Source: Streptomyces diastaticus subsp. diastaticus (lineage in GTDB: Bacteria > Actinomycetota > Actinomycetes > Streptomycetales > Streptomycetaceae). From it: a DNA stretch of 64,000 bases. Shown here piece by piece: positions 43,312-51,051 of the stretch. Position 1 is the first letter of the stretch; each line of letters opens with the position of its first letter. A program made the translations under genes and the position numbers. The notes under the pieces are model-generated. The model was not told where the DNA came from, made no database searches, and worked only from the letters and a program-made list of their open reading frames with translations. The DNA is taken from assembly GCF_011170125.1 (NCBI RefSeq), contig NZ_BLLN01000002.1:186001-250000 (forward strand), given 5' to 3'.

Positions 43312-44331
43312 GTGCTCGAAGAGGTGGAGCGCTGGCTCACCAAGCGGTCCTGGTCCGCCGCCGACCGGCCGCTGAGCGCACTGGTGGCGGCCAAACGCGG
43401 CAGCGGGTCGACGATCAGCGTCGTGCTGCCCGCGCTGAACGAGGAGGCGACGGTCGGGGCGATCGTGGCGGAGATCCGCCGCTCGCTGATGGAGGCCGTG
43501 CCGCTCGTCGACGAACTGGTGGTGATCGACTCCGGTTCCACCGACCGCACCTCGCGGGAGGCCGCCGACGCCGGGGCCCGGGTCGTGCACCGCGACGCGA
43601 TCCTGCCGAGGATGCCCGCCCTGCCCGGCAAGGGCGAGGTGCTGTGGCGGTCACTGCTGGTCACCAGCGGTGACATCGTCTGCTTCGTCGACGCCGACCT
43701 GAAGGAGTTCTCGCCGGACTTCGTCTCCGGCATCGTCGGTCCGCTGCTGACCGACCCGGACGTCGACTTCGTCAAGGCGATGTACGACCGCCCGCTCGGC
43801 TCGGCCGCCGGCCAGGGCGGCCGCGTCACCGAACTCATGGCCCGCCCGGTGCTCAACCTGCACTGGCCGCTCCTGGCGGGCTTCGTCCAGCCGCTGGGCG
43901 GCGAGTACGCGGTCCGCCGGGGCCTGCTGGAGCAGCTCCCGTTCCCCGTCGGCTACGGCGTGGAGCTGGGTCTGCTGGTGGACGCCCTGCACACGGTGGG
44001 ACTGGACGCGCTGGCCCAGGTCGACGTGGGCGTCCGCGTCCACCGGCACCAGGACGGCCTGGCCCTCGGCCGCATGGCCGCCGCCATCTACCGCACCGCC
44101 CAGCTCCGGCTGGCCCGCGGCCACCTGGTCCGCCCGGAACTGACCCAGTTCGAGCGCGGCGAGGAGGGCTTCGCCGCCCGCACCACGAAGGTCGACACCG
44201 AGGAGCGACCCCCGATGATCGAGATCACCGAGTACCGCGGCGGCCGTCTGACGGACCCCCCGCCGGACCCCCTCCCCGAACACACCGCCCACACCCGCCC
44301 TCCGGCCCCGTACCACCGCAGAACAGGCTGA
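43312..44331 (+). CDS. gpgS: Glucosyl-3-phosphoglycerate synthase
   Basis: A 339-residue GT81-type enzyme transferring glucose from an NDP-glucose to 3-phosphoglycerate, the first step to glucosylglycerate. VVLPALNEEATVG and VVIDSGSTDRTS are the nucleotide-sugar-binding motifs, and FVDADLKEF carries the DxD-type metal site (about residue 125). GRVTELMARPVL and LGGEYAVRRGLLEQLPFP are also conserved. Glucosylglycerate acts as an osmolyte, and in mycobacteria it starts methylglucose lipopolysaccharides. The gene lies 175 bp upstream of otsA, so compatible-solute genes cluster here. GTG 43312 follows GAGGGG. Confidence 0.88.
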   Translation: MLEEVERWLTKRSWSAADRPLSALVAAKRGSGSTISVVLPALNEEATVGAIVAEIRRSLMEAVPLVDELVVIDSGSTDRTSREAADAGARVVHRDAILPRMPALPGKGEVLWRSLLVTSGDIVCFVDADLKEFSPDFVSGIVGPLLTDPDVDFVKAMYDRPLGSAAGQGGRVTELMARPVLNLHWPLLAGFVQPLGGEYAVRRGLLEQLPFPVGYGVELGLLVDALHTVGLDALAQVDVGVRVHRHQDGLALGRMAAAIYRTAQLRLARGHLVRPELTQFERGEEGFAARTTKVDTEERPPMIEITEYRGGRLTDPPPDPLPEHTAHTRPPAPYHRRTG

Positions 44332-44346
44332 GCACACACACCGCCG

Positions 44347-44371
44347 GGCCGGGGCGGCACCCGCCCCGGCC
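44347..44371 (+). terminator. Terminator after gpgS
   Basis: GGCCGGGGCGG-CAC-CCGCCCCGGCC: a perfect 11-bp stem with a 3-base loop, 15 bases past the stop. A second, weaker hairpin (GGGAGGC/GCCTCCC) is at 44461-44484, just before otsA. Confidence 0.75.
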
Positions 44372-44506
44372 GGGCCGTCCCGCACCCACCGACCGGCCGC
44401 CCCGCGACCAACCGGCCTCGGGAGCGGAGGGGCGTGTCGGGCGGCGAGCGAAGCGCGAGAGGGAGGCAGGCGTTTACGCCTCCCGGGAAGGGGCTAGGTA
44501 GCCCGC

Positions 44507-45958
44507 ATGGCTGTTTCTGCTGACAGTGCGCGCATTCTGGTCGCCTCCAACCGCGGCCCCGTCTCGTACGGGCTGCTGCCCGGCGGCGGGCTGGACGCCA
44601 AGCGCGGCGGGGGCGGGCTCGTGTCGGGGCTCTCGGCGATCGGCTCGGACGCCTCCACGCTGTGGGTGTGCGCCGCGCTGGGCGAGGGGGACCGCGAGGC
44701 GGCCCGCCGGGCGGGGACGGGCACGCTGGACCCGGAGGACACCGGCGGCCAGCGCGTCCGGATGCTCGACATCCCGGAGCAGACGCACGCCGCCGCGTAC
44801 AACGGCATCGCCAACTCCGTGCTGTGGTTCGTCCATCACCTGCTGTACCAGACGCCGGTGGAGCCGGCCTTCGGTCCGGAGTTCCGGGAGCAGTGGGCGG
44901 CGTACGAGGCGTACAACCGCGCGTTCGCCGAGGCGCTGGCCGCCGAGGCGGCCGAGGGCGCGGCGGTGCTGGTGCAGGACTACCACCTGGCGCTGGTGCC
45001 GGGGCTGCTCCGCGCGCTCCGCCCCGACCTGCGCATCTCGCACTTCACGCACACCCCGTGGGCGCCGCCGGACTACTTCCGGCTGCTGCCCGACGACATC
45101 GCCGCCCAGCTCCTGTCCGGCCTGCTCGGCGCGGACCGCCTCGGTTTCCTCACCAAGCGCTGGGCGGGTGCCTTCATGGACTGCGCGCAGTCCGTCCTCG
45201 GCGCCGAACGCGCCGGTGGCGCGGAGCTGTCGTACGACGGGCGCCGGACGGCGATCGGGGTGTACGGGCTGGGCGCGGACGCGGAGTTCCTGCGGGAGCG
45301 GGCGCACCGCACCGATGTGGACGACCGGCTGGGGGCACTGCGGGAGCAGATCGGCCAGCCGGACCGGAAGACGATCGTCCGGGTGGACCGCACCGAGCTG
45401 TCGAAGAACATCGTCCGCGGCCTGCTCGCCTACCGTCAGCTCCTCCTCGACCACCCGGAGTGGACCGGTCGCGTGGTGCACATCGCCTTCGCCTACCCCT
45501 CGCGCCAGGACCTGGCCGTCTACCGCGAGTACACCGCCTCGGTGCGGGCGCTCGCGGACGAGATCAACGAGCAGTTCGGCACGGTCGGCTGGACCCCGGT
45601 GGTGCTGCACGTCGAGGACGACTTCGCCCGGTCGCTGGCCGCCTACCGGCTGGCCGACGTGGCACTGGTCAACCCGATCCGGGACGGCATGAACCTGGTC
45701 GCCAAGGAGGTCCCGGTGGTCTCCGACGCGGGTGTGGCGCTGGTGCTCTCCCGGGAGGCGGGCGCCTACGAGGAGCTGGGCGAGGACGCCCTGCCGGTCA
45801 ACCCGTACGACGTGAGCGCCACCGCCCGCGCCCTGCACGACGCCCTGATGATGCCGCCCTCGGAGCGCGCCGAGCGCAGCAAGCGCCTGGCGGCCGCCGC
45901 GACGGCCCTGCCGCCCCAGCGCTGGTTCCTGGACCAGCTGGAGGCGCTGGGCGGCTGA
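44507..45958 (+). CDS. otsA: Trehalose-6-phosphate synthase OtsA
   Basis: A 483-residue GT20 enzyme that joins a nucleotide-glucose to glucose-6-phosphate giving trehalose-6-phosphate. SNRGPVSYG and GGGLVSGL at the start, NSVLWFVHHLLY, VLVQDYHLALVPGLLR (catalytic Asp/His), and VDRTELSKNIVRG are the family blocks. The last replaces VDRLDYTKG of many homologues while retaining the Arg and Lys, as in actinobacterial enzymes, some of which use GDP-glucose. DGMNLVAKE and LSREAGAYEELG are retained. Upstream is gpgS; convergent is otsB. Confidence 0.95.
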   Translation: MAVSADSARILVASNRGPVSYGLLPGGGLDAKRGGGGLVSGLSAIGSDASTLWVCAALGEGDREAARRAGTGTLDPEDTGGQRVRMLDIPEQTHAAAYNGIANSVLWFVHHLLYQTPVEPAFGPEFREQWAAYEAYNRAFAEALAAEAAEGAAVLVQDYHLALVPGLLRALRPDLRISHFTHTPWAPPDYFRLLPDDIAAQLLSGLLGADRLGFLTKRWAGAFMDCAQSVLGAERAGGAELSYDGRRTAIGVYGLGADAEFLRERAHRTDVDDRLGALREQIGQPDRKTIVRVDRTELSKNIVRGLLAYRQLLLDHPEWTGRVVHIAFAYPSRQDLAVYREYTASVRALADEINEQFGTVGWTPVVLHVEDDFARSLAAYRLADVALVNPIRDGMNLVAKEVPVVSDAGVALVLSREAGAYEELGEDALPVNPYDVSATARALHDALMMPPSERAERSKRLAAAATALPPQRWFLDQLEALGG

Positions 45959-45971
45959 CCGGCACCGCGCC

Positions 45972-46829
45972 TCAGGAGGACCGGCGGACCGTCTCGGCGA
46001 TCCCCGCCAGCAGCGCGGCGACCTGGCCGGGCCCCCGCACGACCAGGTCGGCACGGGAGGCCAGTTCGGGGACCTCGTCACCGCTGCACACCAGCAGGCC
46101 GGGCACGCCCCGCTCGCGCAGCCGGTCGATGGCGTCGTAGGCGGCCAGGTCGCCGAGGTCGTCCCCGGCGTAGAGCACGGCCCCGGCGCCGGTCTCCTCG
46201 ACGTACGCGGTGAGGGCGACACCCTTGTCGACGCCGCGCGGGCGGATCTCCAGGACGAGGCGGCCCGGCTCCAGATGGAGGCCGTGGCGGTCGGCGAGGC
46301 CGCCGAGGGGGCCGCGCAGGGCGGCGAAAGCCCCTTCGGGGTCGTCGGCGCGGCGGGTGTGGACGGCGAACGCCTGGCCCTTGTCCTCGGTCCAGCTGCC
46401 GGGCGGGTCCCCGGCGTCCGCCAGCACGGCGGGCAGTTCGGCGCGGGCGGCGGCGAGGCCGGGGGGCGCTTCGGGGGTGTGCAGCTCGCCGGTGGCGGCG
46501 TCCCAGCGCTGGGCGCCGTAGTGGCCGAGCACGGTGAGGTGGCCGAGCCCGGCCTCGTCGGCGAAACCGCCCAGCAGCACGGCCTGCTCGGCGGGTCGCC
46601 CGGTGATGACCGCGACCGAGCGCACCAGGGGCGCCAGTTGGGCGAGGGCGGGCACGGCGTCGGCGTGGGCCCCGGCCCGCTCGGGGTCGGAGACGATCGG
46701 GGCGAGGGTGCCGTCGAAGTCCAGCCCGACCACGGCCTCGCCGGGCCGGGCCAGCAGGGCTTCCAGTCCCTCCCGCCCGGCGGCGGTGTCGGGCAGGGGC
46801 AGGGGCGAGGGGCGCGCGGGGCTGGCCAT
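45972..46829 (-). CDS. otsB: Trehalose-6-phosphate phosphatase OtsB
   Basis: A 285-residue HAD phosphatase removing phosphate from trehalose-6-phosphate. The nucleophile motif is GLDFDGTLAPI; VAVITGRPA is motif II, KGVALTAYV gives the Lys, and YAGDDLGDLAAYDAI motif IV. It is convergent with otsA and only 13 bp apart at their 3' ends, so the pair is functionally but not transcriptionally linked. ATG 46829 lies at a GC-rich junction; a DUF3263 gene follows on the same strand upstream. Confidence 0.93.
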   Translation of the reverse strand: MASPARPSPLPLPDTAAGREGLEALLARPGEAVVGLDFDGTLAPIVSDPERAGAHADAVPALAQLAPLVRSVAVITGRPAEQAVLLGGFADEAGLGHLTVLGHYGAQRWDAATGELHTPEAPPGLAAARAELPAVLADAGDPPGSWTEDKGQAFAVHTRRADDPEGAFAALRGPLGGLADRHGLHLEPGRLVLEIRPRGVDKGVALTAYVEETGAGAVLYAGDDLGDLAAYDAIDRLRERGVPGLLVCSGDEVPELASRADLVVRGPGQVAALLAGIAETVRRSS

Positions 46830-46884
46830 GCGGCCGACCCTACCGAGCACAGGCGCGGCTGCCCATGGGGCACGCCCGGCCGGG

Positions 46885-47166
46885 TCAGCGGGCGGCGCGG
46901 CGGGCGGCCCGGCGTTCGCGGAGGCGGTTGACGGTGACCGGGTCGTGGCGCAGGGCGGCCGGGTCGTCGAGGAGGGCGCCGAGGAGCTGGTAGTAGCGGG
47001 TGGGCGAGAGGCCCAGTTGCTCGCGGATGGCGCGTTCCTTGGTGCCGGGGCGCTGCCAGCCGCGTGCCTCGAAGGCGAGGACGGCACGGTCCTGGTCGCT
47101 GAGGCCGCCGGAGTCCGGCTCCTGGGGCGTCTGCGCCTGGGAGGGGGCGGGCTCGTGGTCGGTCAT
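46885..47166 (-). CDS. DUF3263 helix-turn-helix protein
   Basis: A 93-residue DUF3263 protein. LSDQDRAVLAFEARGWQRPG followed by TKERAIREQLGLSPTRYYQL forms a small helix-turn-helix; these proteins occur widely in actinomycetes and are thought to bind DNA. It is directly upstream of otsB on the same strand (55 bp), so it may be cotranscribed or regulate it. A TAGGCT -10-like box ends 6 bp before ATG 47166, suggesting leaderless expression. Confidence 0.85.
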   Translation of the reverse strand: MTDHEPAPSQAQTPQEPDSGGLSDQDRAVLAFEARGWQRPGTKERAIREQLGLSPTRYYQLLGALLDDPAALRHDPVTVNRLRERRAARRAAR

Positions 47167-47525
47167 ACGGTCAGCCTATGTGCGGCGGGCCTGCGGCGCC
47201 CGAGGGGTGTGCCTCGGTGTCGACGGGGCGGCCTGGCCGGCCTGAGGGGGCGGGGCCGGGCGGTGCGGCAACCGGGGGGGCGGGGCGCGCCGGGGCTGTG
47301 GGGCTTGCGCCCTCACCCGTCCGCCGGCCGTACCGCCGGCCGGGGCGGTGGGGCGGGGGCGAGCGGGTGAGGGCGGCCGGGGCGGTGCCGGGGGCGGGTA
47401 CCGCCGCCGGGGCTGCGCAGGCCCGTACGGCCGTCGCGGGCCGGGCCGCGGTCCCGCGTCGGGCAGCGCGCGGCCTCGGGGCGGGGGTGTGCGGGCCGGG
47501 GCCGGAGGGCGGTCCCCGGCGGGGG
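47167..47525. other. GC-rich spacer with a large inverted repeat
   Basis: About 360 bp without a supported gene. CGCCCTCACCCG (47308-47319) and its complement CGGGTGAGGGCG (47364-47375) form a 12-bp inverted repeat around a 44-base GC-rich loop; it could be the terminator of the minus-strand gene at 47526. Open frames through it are GC artefacts. Confidence 0.5.
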
Positions 47526-47966
47526 TCAGATCCGGCCTCCGGTCAGGCGGGTGAGGGGCCCGTGGTGTGCGGCGGCCGAACGGCGGCCGAGCGCGTACGC
47601 GCCGCCGACGACGGAGACCGCCCCGGTGGCGACGCCGGCCGCGATCACCTTGCGGTACTTGAGGATCGTCCACGCCGCGGTGGCCTTGGTGGACACCTTG
47701 GTCGCGACCGCGGCCACGCTCTGCTGCCCCTTCTCCCAGCCGGCCGCGGCGGCCCGCTTGGTGGCCTCGCCCGCCGAGCCCACCCGGCTCAGCCCCTGCT
47801 CACCGGCGTTGGAGGCGGTCTCCCCGGCCTTGGCGGCGGCGTTCCCGGCGCCGGACTTGGCGCGGCCACCGGTGTTCTTGACGGCCTGCGTGCCCTTGCC
47901 CGCGGCGTTACGGCCCTTGGTCGCGGTGCCGTTCGTGTTCTTGGTCTCATCGCTGTCAGCAGTCAT
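47526..47966 (-). CDS. Hypothetical membrane protein beside the gas-vesicle cluster
   Basis: 146 residues: a hydrophilic, Lys/Gly/Ala-rich, low-complexity N-terminal part (TKNTNGTATKGRNAAGKGTQ...), a long amphipathic helix (TKRAAAAGWEKGQQSVAAVA), then one transmembrane segment (VIAAGVATGAVSVVGGAYALG) near the C-terminus. This topology resembles phage-shock or YtxH-like accessory proteins, but no family is certain. It is divergent from the first gas-vesicle gene at 48118 (151 bp apart). A role in the gas-vesicle set is inferred from position only. Confidence 0.6.
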   Translation of the reverse strand: MTADSDETKNTNGTATKGRNAAGKGTQAVKNTGGRAKSGAGNAAAKAGETASNAGEQGLSRVGSAGEATKRAAAAGWEKGQQSVAAVATKVSTKATAAWTILKYRKVIAAGVATGAVSVVGGAYALGRRSAAAHHGPLTRLTGGRI

Positions 47967-48117
47967 GGCTGCCGCGTAACCCGCCTCGCCCGTTCGAAAC
48001 AAGGGGCGGGCGAGGCACAGGCACAGGCACAAGCAAGGGACGAGGACGCCGTCCGGGCTCGGTGCGGCCCGCGCGGGGCCCCTGCATGAGGCGTCGCGGG
48101 ACGGACATACGCAGAAG

Positions 48118-48771
48118 ATGACCGCGAACCAGCCAGAGCCGATACCCGGACAGCGGGCCGTCACACCGAGCCGGCCGCCTCGTGCGCAGGGCACCGCGAG
48201 CGCGCGCGGCTCCTCGGCACCGATGGCCCAGAGCCGGATCATGGAGCCGCGCAGGGACGGGGAGGGCAGCCTCGCCCACGTCGTGGAGACCCTGCTCGAC
48301 AAGGGCCTCGTACTCAACGCCGACATCATGGTCTCGGTGGCCGGCGTCGAACTTCTCGGCATCCGGCTGCGCGCCGCCCTCGCCTCGTTCGAGACCGCCT
48401 CGCGCTACGGACTGGAGTTCCCCGCGGGCACCGACACCGAGACCGCGGCGTGGCGCGAGACCCGGGTGGACAAGGAGACCTGCCCCGAGTGCGGCAAGCG
48501 CTCCCCGACCCGGCAGCTGCTGGAGGAGTGGTGCCCGTGGTGCGGCTGGCGCAGCGCCCAGTCCCTCCGGAACGGGCCGGCCGTCCTGCCCGCCGCAGGC
48601 CGGGACGCGCCGGAGGACCAGGCCGAGGGCTCCGACCGTACGGACAGAGACGGCGGGGCCCGGGACGGCGACGACCGGGACGAGGGCGGGGACGGGAGCC
48701 CGGGCGGCGAGGAGCCGTCCGGGCCCACGGCTTCCCCCGGCGAGCGGGGAAGGGCCCGGCGCAGTGGCTGA
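48118..48771 (+). CDS. GvpA/J-family gas-vesicle protein with C-terminal zinc ribbon
   Basis: A 217-residue protein of the GvpA/GvpJ shell family. Residues 50-92 (ETLLDKGLVLNADIMVSVAG and VELLGIRLRAALAS) form the amyloid-like shell fold of minor gas-vesicle proteins. Unusually, the C-terminal half carries CPECG (C122, C125) and CPWCG (C139, C142), a classical zinc ribbon. The last 60 residues are acidic and disordered. Residues 1-40 are a Pro/Ala extension. By analogy to the S. coelicolor order this is the gvpJ or gvpS position; the symbol is left open. The ATG 48118 has a weak ribosome-binding site; M36 is an alternative. Confidence 0.85.
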   Translation: MTANQPEPIPGQRAVTPSRPPRAQGTASARGSSAPMAQSRIMEPRRDGEGSLAHVVETLLDKGLVLNADIMVSVAGVELLGIRLRAALASFETASRYGLEFPAGTDTETAAWRETRVDKETCPECGKRSPTRQLLEEWCPWCGWRSAQSLRNGPAVLPAAGRDAPEDQAEGSDRTDRDGGARDGDDRDEGGDGSPGGEEPSGPTASPGERGRARRSG

Positions 48772-49753
48772 GCAACCTCCCATGAAGCCCACCCGCGATC
48801 CCCGGGTCACCCTCGACGACCTGGTCGAGGTCCTGCTCGACAAGGGAGCCGTCCTCCATCTCGACCTGATCATCTCGGTCGCCGACATCCCCCTCATCGG
48901 GGTGAACCTGCGGGCGGCGGTCGCCGGGATGGAGACCATGCTCGAACACGGCATGATGCGGCAGTGGGACGAGCACACCCGGGCCTGGGTGGAGGGCTCG
49001 TCCGCCCGCCGCGACCTCGACCTGCGCGACGGCGAACGGCACGTGGCGCAGATGCACGGCGGGCACCTCCTGGAGGAGGGCGTGTACACCGCCTGGCGCC
49101 CCGGGACCGTCTTCCTGACCGACCAGCGCCTGGTGGTGCTGCGCCGGGACCCGCGCGAGGTCCTCTGGGAGGCCGACCTGTCCGCCGTCCGCGCGGTCCG
49201 GCCCGAGACGGAGCGCAGCGCGGGCGGAGCGCCCCGCACCCGGGTGCGCCTGGAGGTGGAGGGCGGCGGCACGGCCCTGCTGTCGGCCGCCGACCCGGCA
49301 GCCCTGTGCGAGCTGCTCGACCGCGGCCGCCCCGGGGTCCTCGGCGAGGAGGTGCGTCCCGGCGCGGCCCAGCAGGTGCTCGCCGAGGGCCATCTCTGGT
49401 ACCAGGAACCGCGCCGGGACGGCCCGTTGTGGCGGGGCGGCACCGGCAGGCTCACCCCGGGCGGACTGGTCTGGAAGTCGCCGCTCGACGCCCGCCCCGC
49501 GCTCGCGCTGCCCGCCGACGACCTGCTCGGCGTCGGCCAGGTGGCGGGCCGCAGCCCCAGCGGCGAGGGCACCGTGCTGGAGCTGCGGACCCACAGCCTC
49601 GGGGTGGTCGCCCTGGCGGCCACCGATCCGGCGCACTGGCTGGCGTCGCTGCGGGAGCTCACCGAGCGCCGCGCGACCGGGCAGGCCGCCTCGCCCGCGC
49701 CCGCCCTGCCGTCGGCCTCCGGGGCCACGCCCGCGACCACGACCGCACACTGA
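48764..49753 (+). CDS. GvpA/J-family protein fused to a PH/GRAM-like C-terminal region
   Basis: A 329-residue protein. Residues 14-65 (LDDLVEVLLDKGAVLHLDLI and VADIPLIGVNLRAAVAG) match GvpJ/S-type shell proteins. Residues 85-320 have two similar beta-rich units. The first, GTVFLTDQRLVVLRRDPREV and LWEADLSAVRAV, reads like a GRAM/bacterial-PH domain. The second, GGTGRLTPGGLVWKSPLDAR and ADDLLGVGQV, repeats the pattern. GTG 48764 overlaps the upstream stop in GTGGCTGA. A shell protein fused to a membrane/ligand-binding beta domain is unusual; its role in assembly is unknown. Confidence 0.8.
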   Translation: MAEQPPMKPTRDPRVTLDDLVEVLLDKGAVLHLDLIISVADIPLIGVNLRAAVAGMETMLEHGMMRQWDEHTRAWVEGSSARRDLDLRDGERHVAQMHGGHLLEEGVYTAWRPGTVFLTDQRLVVLRRDPREVLWEADLSAVRAVRPETERSAGGAPRTRVRLEVEGGGTALLSAADPAALCELLDRGRPGVLGEEVRPGAAQQVLAEGHLWYQEPRRDGPLWRGGTGRLTPGGLVWKSPLDARPALALPADDLLGVGQVAGRSPSGEGTVLELRTHSLGVVALAATDPAHWLASLRELTERRATGQAASPAPALPSASGATPATTTAH

Positions 49754-49771
49754 CACCCGAAGGAGGAGACC

Positions 49772-50086
49772 GTGGCCATCACCGTTGACGAGAAGAGCCT
49801 GAAGCACGGGGTGCTGTCCCTCGTGGTGACCCTGGTCGAGGTGATCCAGGAAGCGCTGGAACGCCAGGCCGAACGCCGGATGGACGGCGGCTCGCTCACC
49901 ACCGAGGAACTGGAACGCCTCGGCGACGCCCTCCTCGAACTCGACGAGGCGATGGAGGAGATCAAGGAGGAGCACGGCATCGTCTCCTCCGTCGCCGATC
50001 TGCACCGGGGCCTGGACGAGGTCGTGGACGACGTCGTCGACAAGCTGGTCAATCCCGCCCGCTGGGCCGAGGAGGCCGGGCGATGA
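49772..50086 (+). CDS. gvpK: Gas-vesicle protein GvpK
   Basis: 104 residues, GvpK family: VDEKSLKHGVLSLVVTLVEV, IQEALERQAERRMDGGSLT and EELERLGDALLELDEAMEE are diagnostic. GvpK is an essential accessory in vesicle formation. GTG 49772 follows a perfect ribosome-binding site (AAGGAGGAG). Its stop overlaps the start of the next gene by 4 bp. Confidence 0.93.
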   Translation: MAITVDEKSLKHGVLSLVVTLVEVIQEALERQAERRMDGGSLTTEELERLGDALLELDEAMEEIKEEHGIVSSVADLHRGLDEVVDDVVDKLVNPARWAEEAGR

Positions 50087-50940
50087 CGTACGGCACCACG
50101 CCGGAGAACGGCACCCCGCGGCCCGCGGACGCCCCGGTGGGCGACGCACTGTACGTGTACGCGCTCCTCCCCGAGGACGCCGTACTGCCGCCCGGCACGA
50201 CCGGGCTCGACGACCGCCCGCTCCAGTTGGTCACCGCCCCCGGCAGCGGCCTGGCCGCGCTGGTCCACCGCACCACCCCCGCGCCCTACCAGGGGCCGGA
50301 CGAACAGGTACGCCAGTGGGTGCGCGAGCAGGACGCGGCGCTGGTCGCCGTCTGGGAGCAGGTCGGGACCGCGCTGCCCATGACCTTCAACGTGCTGGTC
50401 GCCGCCGACCGGGAGGCGAGCGCCGAGGAGCGGGTCCGGCAGTGGCTGACGGACCGGGCCGACGTGCTCCGCGACCTGCTCGGCGCGCTCGCCGGACGCG
50501 CCGAGGTGCGGGTCGAGATCAGTCTCGACCGGGAGGCGGTCACCGAGGACGACGAGGAGGCGAAGGCGCTCCTCGTGGAGATGGAGGGCCGTTCGCCGGG
50601 GCTGCGCCGGATGCTCGCCAAGCGCCTGGAGCGGCTGCGCAAGGAGGCCGGGGACCGGCTCGCCGACGCGTTGCACTCCGGCGTCCGCCGCCGGCTCGCC
50701 GCGGTCGCCGAGGACCTCAGCGTCCGGGCCGGCCGGGGCCAGGAGGCGGGCGAGGTCAGCGTCTTCGCGGGTGCTCTGCTGGTCCGCCGGGAGGAGATCG
50801 ACACCGTGGGCGCGTTGCTCGCCGAGCTCCAGGAGGAGCAGCCCGCCGCCCGCATCCGCTTCCTCGGCCCCTGGCCCCCGTACTCCTTCACGGAACTGCC
50901 CGCCGCGCCGGGTGAGGAGACCGCGCCGGAGGTCCCCTAG
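50083..50940 (+). CDS. gvpL: Gas-vesicle protein GvpL/GvpF
   Basis: A 285-residue GvpL/F family protein. Family marks are ALYVYALLPEDAVLP, ALPMTFNVLVAADREA and the C-terminal FLGPWPPYSFTE. GvpF/L proteins bind shell subunits and act at an early assembly step. A charged helical insertion (about residues 120-210) fits the family's coiled-coil domain. It is translationally coupled to gvpK and ends before a double terminator. Confidence 0.9.
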   Translation: MTYGTTPENGTPRPADAPVGDALYVYALLPEDAVLPPGTTGLDDRPLQLVTAPGSGLAALVHRTTPAPYQGPDEQVRQWVREQDAALVAVWEQVGTALPMTFNVLVAADREASAEERVRQWLTDRADVLRDLLGALAGRAEVRVEISLDREAVTEDDEEAKALLVEMEGRSPGLRRMLAKRLERLRKEAGDRLADALHSGVRRRLAAVAEDLSVRAGRGQEAGEVSVFAGALLVRREEIDTVGALLAELQEEQPAARIRFLGPWPPYSFTELPAAPGEETAPEVP

Positions 50941-50965
50941 GAAGCGGTCGGGGCGGAACGGACGG

Positions 50966-51000
50966 CGTCGTGCCCGGGGTCGAGGACTCCGGGCACGACG
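50966..51000. terminator. Terminator after gvpL (first hairpin)
   Basis: CGTCGTGCCCGG, 11-base loop, CCGGGCACGACG: a perfect 12-bp stem 25 bases after the gvpL stop. Confidence 0.75.
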
Positions 51001-51002
51001 AC

Positions 51003-51041
51003 GGGCCGCCCCCGGGAAGCGCTGCTTCCCGGGGGCGGCCC
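51003..51041. terminator. Terminator between the convergent gvp arms (second hairpin)
   Basis: An 18-bp perfect stem (51003-51020 and 51024-51041) with a 3-base loop, 10 bases before the gvpZ stop (minus strand). Together with the 50966-51000 hairpin it separates the two convergent gas-vesicle operons. Confidence 0.85.
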
Positions 51042-51051
51042 GAGCGCTGCC

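Noticed and set aside
47178..48089. 303-codon plus-strand frame opposite the 47526-47966 gene
   Set aside because: It is Gly/Arg/Ala-rich, starts in a GC-rich spacer without a ribosome-binding site, and runs antisense to a better-supported gene.
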